A stretch of 64,000 bases of DNA, taken from Eopsaltria australis (lineage: Eukaryota > Chordata > Aves > Passeriformes > Petroicidae). Location of the stretch: contig JAVTVJ010000347.1 of NCBI GenBank assembly GCA_034509425.1, forward strand, positions 1,178,001-1,242,000. The letters run 5' to 3'. The notes under the pieces are model-generated. The model did no database searches. It was not told the DNA's origin and saw only the letters and a program-made list of their open reading frames with translations. Every line of letters begins with the position of its first letter. Position 1 is the stretch's first letter. Shown here in pieces: positions 53,701 to 62,362 of this stretch. The position numbers and the translations under genes are program-made.

Positions 53701-56700
53701 ATTCTGAGGGCCAGGTGTGCTGCCTGAGGCATCAGTGGGACAACAGAGATATCTAAGCTAAAAGACACACGAGAATACAGCGAGGTTGTTTGGCTCTGAA
53801 TGCGTTAGGTTGGAATATTAATACATTAAGTGGGAAATTAATTAATTTGAAGATGCAGTTTGATGACTTTGTGAATGGGATTTTATGATATGAAAATCAT
53901 GACTGGAAAGAAGAGCATTTGAGAAATAGAGACTTCCTTCCCACTCTGACATTCTTATACCCTAAATGGTTCTTATTTCATTTGCCTCCCAGACCAGTTG
54001 AGTACTCCTCTCAGTGAAATATCTTCAGGTTTCCTCCCTTGTAGGTCAGATCATGACTGTCATGTAAAAGCAATTAACGAACTCACTGGATGTCACTTTT
54101 ACATCACCAACAGGGTGAGACCCAGTGTGTGGATATTGACAGGGGTTTTTGTACCATCAGTATAACTGAAACAAAGAGATTAAATAAATAATAAATACAA
54201 TCCTGACATAAAACTCAAAAAGTTCTTCTAACAACAAAAATTAAAATACTGCTAAAATAAAAAGACCCTGAACTTTATTTAGTATCTAAGGCAGGAACGT
54301 GGAGTTTCTTCTGAAACTACACATGAAAGCCATAAAAACAAACTGAAGGCTGGGTTTATAAAGGCAGGGTCAGAGCAGTTCCACACAATTCTATCAATAC
54401 TGACGCCCAGCATGGTGCACACCCATGGAAGAAGTCACAGTGTGGCTTTTTTCTGCTGTGCACTGTCAGTGAGTATGTGGCAATCCAGAAATAAACCACT
54501 GAGCAGTTTTATTGCTGTACATTCCAGCCCATGTAAAACACTTCAGTTTATTGGTTTATTTAAAGAACTATGACTCAGGAGGTTCTGAGAGCAAAACCTC
54601 TGGCAACCAAAAGATCAAGATCTTCCAGGTAAAAAGTACATCAGCATATGTGGTCTTCAAGTGCTTAAATAATTCTTAGCCTAAGGCAGAAGTGTAGTCT
54701 CAGTTGCTAAAAGTCAGCTAACATACTTATGTCATTTTTAATTATGCTTCCTAATTTGCTTAATCTTCAGACATTTAGTCCTACTTGTTTCTCCTTTTTT
54801 TCATTCCAGTTCCTCAGATATTCCAGCTCTAGGCAGATTCTTTAGAGAATGGTTTTGTTACTATTTCCCCCTTCTTTACTTTGGCTTTATTATTTTCCTT
54901 TTACCTTCTAGATTACTTATATGATGAATATCCAATAAAGAGGTTTTAAAAAATTGCAGACTTTCCAGCACTTTAAAGATCAGGGAAACAGGATTTTTTG
55001 TGAGATGACATATTAAAAAATAGTATAAGATCATATATAGGACAAGTAAAGGTACTTGAATACTGTAAATATAATTGCTACCTCTGGCAGGTATGTTAGG
55101 AGTTACAAAACAGTGAACACAAATGCAAAAAATTGGATTAGGAAAGCAGTAAAAATATTACCCCTCACCTATTGCCTTATCTGAACCTTCTGTTACACTT
55201 CTACTTCTTAGAGGTAAACTTCTGGCAGGTACCACGTGGCAAACTGCTGCAGGTTTTGTAATGATTCAGTTCCATGAGACAGTTTGCCAAAGTAGACTCA
55301 CCAGCTGTCAGCTCTGGGCAGAAATGCAACTGCAGGTTTATGCAGAGCTTGCAACAAAAACCCCAAGTTGAAAAGAATATAAACCACTAGACCAAACAAA
55401 AATTTAAAAAAAAAAGTCTTTGTTTACATAGAGTCCTAGAACATTCTTTTAGATGGTTACAGACACTTTGGAAAACCAAATTTGTTGTGCAGCATTTCTG
55501 TCACTTTCACTTATCAGATTTTGGCTGCCTGCCTGAGAGCACAGCCTCCTGAAGAGAGCTTGTGTTCTGAGTGCTGAACTGCAAGCAGCAAGGTTATTGC
55601 AAAGAGACAGTTAATTTTAAACAGTCACAATAGTATTTTGTTGATTTTAGGCTTTTGAAACTTTGGTACATTCTCTACATCTTTGGCGAGATTTGGTGTC
55701 CTGACCATAAGAAGCTACATAATCTTAAAATTCACAACACCAAATTTTGATCACCAGGAGAGATTTGGTCTATCCACAAACCAAGGGAGGACCAGCTGCT
55801 TGCAAATCTTTTTCTTTTTTTTTCAATCCTTTGTACTAAAAATAATTAGAGTTAGTTTAGAGCAGTCCTGGAAGGATTTCCACTGCAAACTAACTGGTAA
55901 GAAACTAAAAAATGCCACAAATCCTTGCTCTAAACGCATCCCTTCACCTACTCCCTGTCCTAAGCACATCTCTTCATTTAGTCCTGCACCAGAGCTGTTG
56001 CCAGAAAAAGTGTCCCACAGAAATGCTGTGCTGAATCAAAACTGTTGCAGAACACCTCAGGGCAGTATCATTCAGGATAACCCTCAGTTTTGTTGATGAT
56101 TTGTTTGTACTGATAGATACAAATATTTAGAGCTTGATGTTCATCTCATGCTATTTGTGAAACCCTACTGAAATTTTTCAGTTTACACTGATTTTGACCC
56201 AATGAGGTTATTCTCTGAGAAGTTTCAAATAAAACAAGGTTCTGTCCAAGAGAAATACAATGAAATCAGTGCTAATGTCCTGGAGACAAGGAAATAACAG
56301 CAAGTGTAATTCTTACTCCAGTTTCATATTCAGTGTCTTTGTCCACTGTGTCTTTAGTCACATTTTCAGGATGTATACACTCTAAGACTAATCAGTAATT
56401 CTACTTCTATGTATATTTTCACTGTGGTACAGTAAAGCCAACTGAGTATTTTCTCTCTACTTACCCCATGCTGGAGGTGGCCAAGGCTCCTCTGACCTGG
56501 TGGGTTCCACAGGGTGATTGCAGACATCCCAGTAGTCAGCACAGCAGTCCACAGGCCCAGGAGAGCCCGAGGTGCAGTACTGGTCACAGTAACAAATAGC
56601 TGCTCTGGAGACAATGGTAAAGCTGCAGTCATCATCTCTTCCTGTGCAACAGCCTCGGATCCTGCAGGACCTTCCCTGATACAGACTCCTTTTAATCCTG

Positions 56701-56834
56701 TTCCACTTAGCAGAGCCACTGTCTTTTACAGAGTAAAGTCCTTGGGGGAAATTTCTTCTAGAATCAAGCTGCTTTGCCATGGAAACTTCACTGGCAATGC
56801 AATATAACAGCAATATCTGAATTTTGTGCCACAT
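29610..56834 (-). CDS. TINAG: TINAG, tubulointerstitial nephritis antigen (nine of about ten coding exons; 3' end missing)
   Basis: Spliced gene read on the minus strand. TINAG is a secreted basement-membrane glycoprotein, best known from kidney tubules, that binds matrix proteins; it is a catalytically dead relative of cathepsin B. Nine exons join in frame into 415 codons plus two bases; the human protein is about 476 residues, so about 60 remain. Order: leader (1-20), Cys-rich somatomedin-B-like domain (about 53-110), second Cys-rich VWC-like domain (about 124-160), linker with an NYS sequon at 180, then a papain-like domain from about 230. The catalytic Cys position reads GASWAF (Ser248), the oxyanion-side motif GCNGGS is intact, and His410 is present (KTHSVKL). 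The Asn-Ser-Trp segment was not found in the window. All splice borders are GT..AG. Introns are about 4.2, 1.0, 1.6, 4.8, 2.2, 6.1, 0.45 and 5.6 kb. Identification rests on recognising the family across all exons; TINAGL1 is the alternative, but MW..KI at the start and the KVYEDFF..KEGIYRH match favour TINAG. Confidence 0.95.
30700..31560 (+). mobile_element. Endogenous retrovirus LTR, different family, in TINAG intron 8
   Basis: About 860 bp of GC-richer sequence with LTR layout: TGTCAGAGACTG near the left edge, a TATA-like GTATATTAACCC near 31271, a long pyrimidine tract (31363-31452), AATAAA at 31465-31470, and ATTGGCATATGGTCTCACTT near the end. It resembles a songbird retroviral LTR. The edges are approximate and no target-site duplication was confirmed. 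It is antisense to TINAG. Confidence 0.65.
32521..32620. repeat. TA/TG-rich low-complexity tract
   Basis: Alternating ATATAT, TGTGTATATAC and ATACATAC runs in TINAG intron 8. Confidence 0.75.
35319..35364 (-). CDS. TINAG: TINAG coding exon 8 (46-bp micro-exon)
   Basis: Only 46 bases: acceptor TCTTAG, then ETDIMKEIMDRGPVQ and the first base of Ala381. The matching human segment is ETEIMKEIMQNGPVQA. The donor that keeps the frame is AAG|GTACGG. A better-looking GTAAGT lies five bases further on and would shift the frame. The intron before it is only about 450 bp. Confidence 0.92.
35815..35995 (-). CDS. TINAG: TINAG coding exon 7
   Basis: Acceptor CCTGAACAG, donor AAAA|GTAAGT. The 181 bases complete Gly305 and encode residues to Lys365: GVVSYACYPSFWNKH, a variable stretch with an NHT sequon at Asn337, then NGPCPNPFEKSNRLYRC and YRVSSK. 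An apparent 60-residue open frame on the same strand is a shifted reading of this exon. Ends in phase 0. Confidence 0.93.
38762..38855 (+). mobile_element. Ancient CR1/L3-like 3' end
   Basis: GGCTACTGTCAGAGACTTAA, then CACTGGGCTAGATGGACCCT, closely follows the 3' end of old amniote CR1/L3 elements. Short and isolated, within TINAG intron 6. Confidence 0.55.
40780..41740 (+). mobile_element. Long, old CR1 LINE copy, plus strand
   Basis: Decayed CR1 ORF2-end and 3' sequence over about 950 bp in TINAG intron 6. Landmarks: AGCAAGTTTGTGGAGAATGT, CTGCCATTCAGAGCAGGGTT, CACAGAGAAGGACATAAGGT, GACTGGAGCTGAGGCAGCTG, GGACCAGGTCACCTCCAAAG. High divergence and many indels. It is antisense to TINAG. Confidence 0.8.
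42100..42250 (-). CDS. TINAG: TINAG coding exon 6
   Basis: Acceptor TTCTAACAG, donor CATGG|GTAAAT. The 151 bases complete Ser255 and encode residues to His304, then two bases of Gly305. Family strings visible: SVAADRIAIHSKGQ, LSAQNLISCD and HGCNGGSIDGAW. These are the cathepsin-B-like helix after the active site and the conserved disulphide Cys residues 281 and 289. The phases fit exons 5 and 7. Confidence 0.94.
42878..42921. repeat. Short tandem repeat, about 12-bp unit
   Basis: Unit GAACTGATTTAT/G repeated about three times within TINAG intron 5. Confidence 0.75.
44425..44548 (-). CDS. TINAG: TINAG coding exon 5 (dead catalytic Cys site)
   Basis: Acceptor TTTTGTTTTAG, donor CAA|GTAATA. 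Encodes Gly214 to Ala254 plus one base. It begins the papain-like domain: Y-EWPEWIHDPLDQRNCGASWAF. In active cathepsin B the matching string is CGSCWAF; here the nucleophile position is Ser248. This substitution is the hallmark of TINAG-type pseudoproteases, so it is family biology and not a local mutation. Phase 1 at the end. Confidence 0.95.
49383..49497 (-). CDS. TINAG: TINAG coding exon 4 (propeptide-like linker)
   Basis: Acceptor ends GAGGAAG, preceded by a pyrimidine-rich tract (GTTTGTTTGTTTT); donor CCT|GTAAGT. The 115 bases encode Gly175 to Pro213: WKADNYSQFWGMTVEEGFK, then KRLGTFPPS. The NYSQFWGMT block is highly typical of TINAG and contains a potential N-glycosylation site at Asn180. 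A second AG four bases upstream would shift the frame, so the inner AG is the supported one. Ends in phase 0. Confidence 0.93.
49808..50600. other. Intron 3 stretch without recognised content
   Basis: Moderately GC-richer than its neighbours with several overlapping small open frames on both strands, none with motifs. It may be an old transposon that I cannot name. Confidence 0.3.
51068..51157 (-). CDS. TINAG: TINAG coding exon 3
   Basis: Acceptor CTTTCAG, donor GG|GTGAG. The 90 bases complete Cys145 and encode residues to Tyr174, with Cys at 145, 147, 154 and 159 and the family string VCLVRQDLIQRINSGDYG. This finishes the Cys-rich domain and begins the linker to the protease-like domain. 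Phase 2 at both ends. Confidence 0.93.
51440..51690. other. GC-richer block in TINAG intron 2
   Basis: About 250 bp with more G+C than its surroundings and no splice or coding signal. Nature unknown. Confidence 0.3.
52180..52243 (-). CDS. TINAG: TINAG coding exon 2
   Basis: Too short to be seen as an open frame on its own. It follows the acceptor TTGGCAG and ends at CTG|GTAATG. The 64 bases complete Gly124 and read GCYKDGRYYGEGAIIKDNCN, then Ser and two bases of a Cys codon. This is the first half of the second Cys-rich domain of TINAG. Both phases (1 in, 2 out) fit the neighbouring exons. Confidence 0.93.
53134..53148. repeat. (AC)n microsatellite
   Basis: Seven or more uninterrupted AC units in TINAG intron 1. 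Confidence 0.85.
53424..53456 (+). repeat. Decamer tandem repeat in TINAG intron 1
   Basis: TGTCACAGTT, TGTCACAGTA, TGTCACA-ATGTCAT: about three and a half units of a 10-bp motif. Confidence 0.85.
56465..56834 (-). CDS. TINAG: TINAG coding exon 1 (start codon, leader, somatomedin-B-like domain)
   Basis: Encodes residues 1-123 and the first base of codon 124. The start at 56834 was chosen because MWHKIQILLLYCIASEV gives a short hydrophobic leader and matches the family start (MW..KI), with A at -3. Residues about 53-110 hold ten Cys in the somatomedin-B-like pattern: SCR..GCC, DDDC, CYC, QYC, DCCADYW, VC. An RIKRS basic stretch precedes the domain, as in mammalian TINAG. The end is a canonical donor, GGG|GTAAGT, read at 56464-56459. 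The open frame runs only two codons past the donor before a stop. Confidence 0.94.
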
Positions 56835-59602
56835 TCTTGTGCTTCTAGAAGCCTTTTCTGAAGCTTGTTGTCCTTCACTTCATCAGCAAATGTTCATTTA
56901 CTCTAGGTGTAGTACCTCCAGCTAGCAATAAGAAAGAAATCTGAACAAAAAGTCTGCAGACTACGGTTTTCTAGGAAGACTCTGCATGTGTTAATTATTA
57001 GTCAGATATGTTGTAAACTGATTTATTTGACCAAGATACAGAGCTACCAGAAACAGAGCCACAACTATGCATTCACCATTATGAAACTTTGGGTGTGATC
57101 TCTTGCAAGTGAGAAAGTTTATAGCACAGTTTCAACATATACAAAATATACATGATCCACTATGTTTGTTCTAAACTTCAGATTTCTAAAATCAAAACAA
57201 TGTGAGGAATGAGTGCATGGTGTCAAAGGAAGCTCTCTTTTTTTTTTTTTTTTTGTGTACCTATAACCAGCATGTTCTCCATGTGATTAGAAAACCTTTA
57301 ACATTTAGATTGTATTTCATCTAAATTTTCCTTTCTGATAAGCAAGGTTACATCACCGGAGTAAACTTATCCTGCATCCCCCATTTCAATTTTATTTCCA
57401 GGGATATAGCTTAGCCTTACATGCTTCACTTTTTTTATTTGTTTTACTATGGGCAAATTCAGAATAAAATCAGGTGATATTCAGTATAAACTATTATTCA
57501 GTGGTATTCTTTTAAGGTTTGCATTTCTGTAGTCAAAATGAACTTGGTATTCATTCTAATTAGCATAATAAATATCCACTGATAAGTGCTCATTCCCATT
57601 TAAAAAGGAAAAGGCTGTATTTATAAATCCACCCAAAAAAATTAAAGAAAAAAAACCAGAGCAGATATCAAGGATGCTACTTTGCTACTTGATTTGCAAT
57701 CTCCAGGTTTTTGAAGGGCCTAAAGAAAAATATATGGTACCAAATGTATGTTGCCAAAACTTAAAATATTCAGAAAACAGTACCAAAGAACTTTGACGTT
57801 CCTAAAAGAGATAGCTCATAAGGCTTAATTGAAATAAAAAGCCCCATGCACAATTTCAAATCTGAACAAGACAATTTAAGTCTCCAAAGCTGAACAAGTA
57901 GTAAAAACAAGTCATCCTTCTGTCTCCATTTCTTAGTAAGTGAGAGGAACCTGGAGAAGTTGATGGTGGGTTGTTTTCCAGGGAATTAAGGAGATTTTTT
58001 CCCTTTGTGACTTCAGCTGGGCTGCCTGGGGAGGCATAGCATCAAAGGGCAGCTACTTTTGAAAGCACAGTTGGTGTGGATGCATTGCCATGAATGGTAG
58101 ACACATTAAGAGGAAATGTGTGTATATGTTTATATATTTGGGTTTGTAATCCAAATATTGAGGTCTTCAATGCAATCTCTTGCCAGCAGTGCTTTTATTG
58201 AACTTGTCTCCTACACAGTCCTTGTCACAACTAAGGAGCTGCAGATGAGGGAAAATTACATCTGACTGCACAATTTTTATTTTGCTCTCTTGCAGGTAAT
58301 CTTCTATGTGAAAGATAACAGAAAGGCCAAGGTCAGCAACAGGCAATCACTGTCCATCACATTAATAGTACATAAATCTCAACCTTCGAATTTGCTCTGC
58401 ATTTTTTTTATTGTTTTGTTCATGATAGAAAAATCTGGACAGCCTTAATTTTGTCACTGACTGCAATGATGCAACAAATATAAGGTAGATGAGCAAGGAC
58501 ATGTTCACGGAAACAGTGAAGTGCTCTCTGGAAATTATAATTCATTTCCTTACGTCTGTGCAGCTCTGTCAGCTCCAAGAGAATGACCTCTGATTTGCAC
58601 TGACATTAACAAAATTCAAATCTCCTTTGTACTACAAATCTTCAGAAATACTTTTATCTAGTTATCTCCTTGCTCTGGAAGCATAAGAAAGAATATGTGG
58701 TAGATGTCTGTCAGATTAAGTAAACAGGCATATCTCTTTTTAACTTTAAAGACCTGCTGATGATATACCAGAGGCAAGGAATTTGCTTGGAAGTCACTTC
58801 AGCTCACTTACACAGGAGTTAGATTTCTTTTAAAGTAACACAAAAATCAACTTGTGCTTCTCAGTGCCTTTGTTTTGCAGCAAAGTTGATATAACCCACT
58901 TTTCCCACTTGATGGCTTGCATTCAAACCTTAAAAAAACCCTACAAAACAATTCCATTCTCGTTCAGTAAATAGATTTTTTTTAGTATTTTCCTCTGTAA
59001 GCCAAGCAGCTCTGTCTTCACTGTGTGAAAGCATGTACTGCATTATCTGCAACAATTTAGAAAAAGCCAGACGTGATCCTTTTCCTCTGTTGAAGATTAG
59101 CCTATTCCAAGCATAACAGCTCTCCTTAGATTTTGAGTTAGGGTCCTAGTCCTAGTTCTAGTCAGCACAGTTGAGTGAAAAAATGTCTGCCTAGTTCCTC
59201 TTTCAGCAATTCTTGATGTCTATGCTTGGGCTTCAGAAAGCACCACTTATTTGGCAGAAATTCAAATATTAATACCACTGAATGACTGATGGAGTAAAAA
59301 ATAAAAATAAAAAAAAGTAAAAATTTCCAAGAATCTCTTTACAGCTGGATCAGGGTTATTCCACAGCATTTCTTGCAAAAGCTGTCTTCATTTGTCTGAC
59401 TGAGCCTTCTGGGCATCATAAAAATCTCATCTCCTTCAGAGAAGGGTGGGATAGCAGTGGCTGGCAAGACTTGGTGCTGAAGCTGACTCCCAGGATGGAC
59501 AGCAGAGGCCACTCCATCAGACAACCATGACACCTTCCCTTCTCCTGGCTGCCACAAGCAGACTGGAGTCAAGCCTTGTGCAGAGGGAATTGCATATTAG
59601 AA
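56835..59602. other. Upstream region of TINAG, no gene seen
   Basis: Probably contains the TINAG 5' UTR and promoter next to 56834. A 19-base T run lies near 57236-57254. No exon of a neighbouring gene was recognised. In mammals the upstream neighbour is MLIP on the same strand; nothing here could be assigned to it. Confidence 0.45.
56990..57002 (-). promoter_or_regulatory. Candidate HNF1 binding site upstream of TINAG
   Basis: The plus-strand sequence GTTAATTATTAGT matches the HNF1 consensus GTTAATNATTAAC at all but the last two positions. It lies about 156-168 bp upstream of the TINAG start codon. HNF1A/B drive many proximal-tubule and gut genes, which fits TINAG expression. A role is inferred only from sequence and position; no TATA box or initiator could be assigned. 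Confidence 0.4.
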
Positions 59603-59690
59603 TGTGTATTCTACCAGAAAATCGTTACTAGAACCAGGGTAAAGGCATAAAAACCTGGACTAAATATATTATACTATTGAATAAGCAGCA
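59603..59690 (+). repeat. 88-bp direct repeat with TG...CA ends, copy 1
   Basis: Starts TGTGTATTCTACCAG and ends GAATAAGCAGCA. The same length and orientation recur at 62275-62362 with four substitutions and no indels. Homology stops sharply at both ends. Confidence 0.9.
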
Positions 59691-60606
59691 CGACCTCGTG
59701 CCAGGAAAGTGAAAGGGCACTCAGCCAGTTAAGAAAGAAACCATGACACTAAATCCCAGGTCACTCATTTGCCAGGAGTCACAACTCAATGCATCAGAGA
59801 TTCCATGTAATTGCTTATCTCGCATTTAAACTCTGCAATGATACAGTCCATCCCTTTCATTGAAATCCAATGGAAATTTAACTGGTGGCTCCTGGCACAG
59901 AATGCACCACTGATTTCTAATGGCCACAATATTTTATACTTACTATTCTTTTTTTATTAATGGTTGCAATGTAGTAGGAGTTTTCAAAGCAAAATTACTT
60001 CAACAAAAGTATTGTCCCATAATGTATTCTCTCTACCTTGTATTGATGGCAGAATAGGATTCATCCTCCCAAATTGTGAATGACAAGTTCCTAGATGTGT
60101 TTATACAGAGACAAACTGTGTACTAAAGTGATTTTCTCATTGTCAACTCAGTCTTTGGAGCAGGCATAGGAATGGGGGTGCCTTCACCCTGTTTGGCAAG
60201 AGCCTGGCAGCTCACTGCTATGAGTTGTTGGTGTGGTAGCAAGTAGCACCAATTTTAATTCAAAATTTCAGGGCTACCTATCTCAACTCTTATGATGCTA
60301 ATCCACATTACATGCAACTCAGAATAATGGTCTCCTATGTGACAAATTTCATCAGATGTCTGAGTTCTGTCACAGTGTGTCTTGTTATTCACAGCCTCTG
60401 GGACCAGTTCTTCCAATTCATCAGATATTTGAACCGACAGATTGAGAGTGGGAAGTGGAGGAAGAGCAACTGACCCAGATTGTGCATGCCAAAGAAATAC
60501 CATTCCTCACACACAGAGATTCACACACACAAATGCCCAAGAGTTCAGAGTCAACAACCACAGGTAAAAGGAAATGATAGGTGTTACATATATACATTAC
60601 ATGGGA

Positions 60607-60607
<1 letters not shown>

Positions 60608-60649
<42 letters not shown>
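60608..60649. repeat. (ATT)14 microsatellite
   Basis: Perfect trinucleotide run of 42 bases. It creates artificial poly-Leu and poly-Ile open frames. Confidence 0.95.
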
Positions 60650-60689
60650 GCTGTTGTTATAGTTATTTGGTTTCTATGGCCTCACAGCC

Positions 60690-61290
60690 TTTTCACTCTA
60701 CCCACCACAGTAATTGACCATGAATGTTTCCCACACCAGCTGCATCACTTGGTCAGCCTCAAGGAAGCAGGTGCCATCTCATTCTTCTTCTTGCATTGCG
60801 CCAAGGTCAGCCCACTCTGGGCTCAGCCCAGCAAAGCCTGTGAAGAGTGGGGCACCCTGTGCATGAGCCAGCATGGTGTCCATGTCGTCATAGAGTTGCA
60901 GGTACGCTCCTAAATGGTGTTTCACTAGGACTTACAGAACAGATAGCAGAAGTCACTGTGGCTCATACCTGAATAGGAGCCTCTCAAGAAGCACAGTCAG
61001 GCACAAAATTTTGGCAGAGACCCCATTATAGGATGGACCACATGCCCCCTTTGTTATGTAGATTATTGTGAACATATGAACCTGTGCATGGCTGCATATA
61101 GCTTCAGAGAGGTGATGTTTACTGTGAACTTGTCAATCCCAAACCTCATCAATCAGTCAGAGATGAAGGAGACAAGGATTATACTGTATTTCATTGTCAG
61201 TAGGAGCTCTCAGAAAGTACTGTGCTGGTGTTGCAAGGAAGTTATGCACATGCTGGTGTTCATCTCAATTGTGTGGTCCTATCTGATCCC
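60690..61290 (+). other. Non-repetitive stretch with coding-like patches, unrecognised
   Basis: Two plus-strand open frames (to 60913, and 61076-61381) contain Cys/Trp-rich patches such as ACEEWGTLCMSQHGVHVV and VLCWCCKEVMHMLVF. These would be compatible with a decayed retrocopy. I do not recognise the source; splice sites are not evident and the frame breaks between the patches. Confidence 0.15.
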
Positions 61291-61293
61291 ACC

Positions 61294-61716
61294 AATGAAT
61301 CTCAGAATCATAGAATCATTAATTTTGGAAAAGGCATTTAAGATCACCAAGTCTACCACTGTGTTCTCCACTAAACCATGACCCAAAGTGCCACATCCAC
61401 ACACCTGTTGAACAGTACCTGACATGGTGAATCCACCACTTACCTCAGCAGCCTATTTCAATGCTTGACCACCCTTTCAGTGAAGAAATGTTTTCCTAAC
61501 ATCCAATCTAAACCTCCCCTGCTACAACTTGAGGCCATTCTCATCCTATCACTTGCTACTTGGAAGAAGAGACTGCTCCCCACCTGGCTACAACCTTCTT
61601 TCAGATATTCATGGAGAGTGATAAGGTCTCCCCAAACCTTCTTTTCTCCAGGCTAAACACCCCCAGCTTCCTCAGCTGCTTCTCCTAAGTCTACGTCTTA
61701 ATCCCCTTAACAGGCT
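61294..61716 (-). mobile_element. CR1 LINE 3' end, minus strand
   Basis: Plus-strand view: AATCATAGAATCATTAATTT (reverse of the CR1 3' tail), CATTTAAGATCACCAAGTCT, TTTCAGTGAAGAAATGTTTT, AATCTAAACCTCCCCTGCTA, GATAAGGTCTCCCCAAACCT, TTCTCCAGGCTAAACACCCC. A well-preserved copy of about 420 bp. Confidence 0.92.
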
Positions 61717-62274
61717 GATCCTCAGTGTTGCCTAGTTGCCACTTTCTGATTCTCTTCTTTCAAGGATTTTTTTATACCTTAAGGTACAGATTTTTTTCCT
61801 TTTCTATCCCTGAGTTGTTACTCTTACCATCCTAACAAAATCCATCTCTCTGTGCTTTCACTTTTCTCATTTTGCATAGCTTTATCTTGTGAACTTCCTG
61901 AGATTTAAGCAATTTTCTCATTAAAACTGAGTCAAGACCACAGAGCTGCGCCACACTAAACCAGGCTTTGGATGCCAGCCAGCTGAACCCTAGGGCCAAG
62001 GGCTGTCCTTGTTCTGATGCAGCATCCAGATTTTCTCAAGTACGTCACTGTACAAAAGAATTTCTTGTGCTGGACACATATCCCTTCTGACCACTTGGGC
62101 CACCTTTAATAAATCATTTCCTTGACAGCTTGAGTTGTAGCACATAACAACAAAAGAAACATCACAGCATGGTGGGGGGTGAACAAGGCATATCAGACCA
62201 CAAGAGAAGTCGAGGCAAAAAGGGGATCATAAGCCCTCACTAAACACAGGCAGCCATTGTGATCCTGATGGGAT

Positions 62275-62362
62275 TGTGTATTTTACCAGAAAATCGTTAC
62301 TAAAACCAGGGTAAAGGCACAAAAACCTGGACTAAATATATTACACTATTGAATAAGCAGCA
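62275..62362 (+). repeat. 88-bp direct repeat with TG...CA ends, copy 2
   Basis: Partner of 59603-59690, with about 95% identity by eye count (four mismatches in 88). The flanks on both sides are unrelated to those of copy 1. Confidence 0.9.

Noticed and set aside
55683..56096. 137-codon plus-strand open frame in TINAG intron 1, the longest on that strand apart from repeats
   Set aside because: It has no domain, no leader and a poly-Phe run from a T tract, and it lies antisense to a known gene. Most likely chance.
60480..60913. Open frames with poly-Leu and poly-Ile runs
   Set aside because: The runs are the (ATT)14 microsatellite read in different frames.
59603..62362. A classical LTR retrotransposon bounded by the 88-bp repeats
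   Set aside because: The repeats are too short, and no target-site duplication, primer site, purine tract or pol sequence was seen; kept only as an open question.
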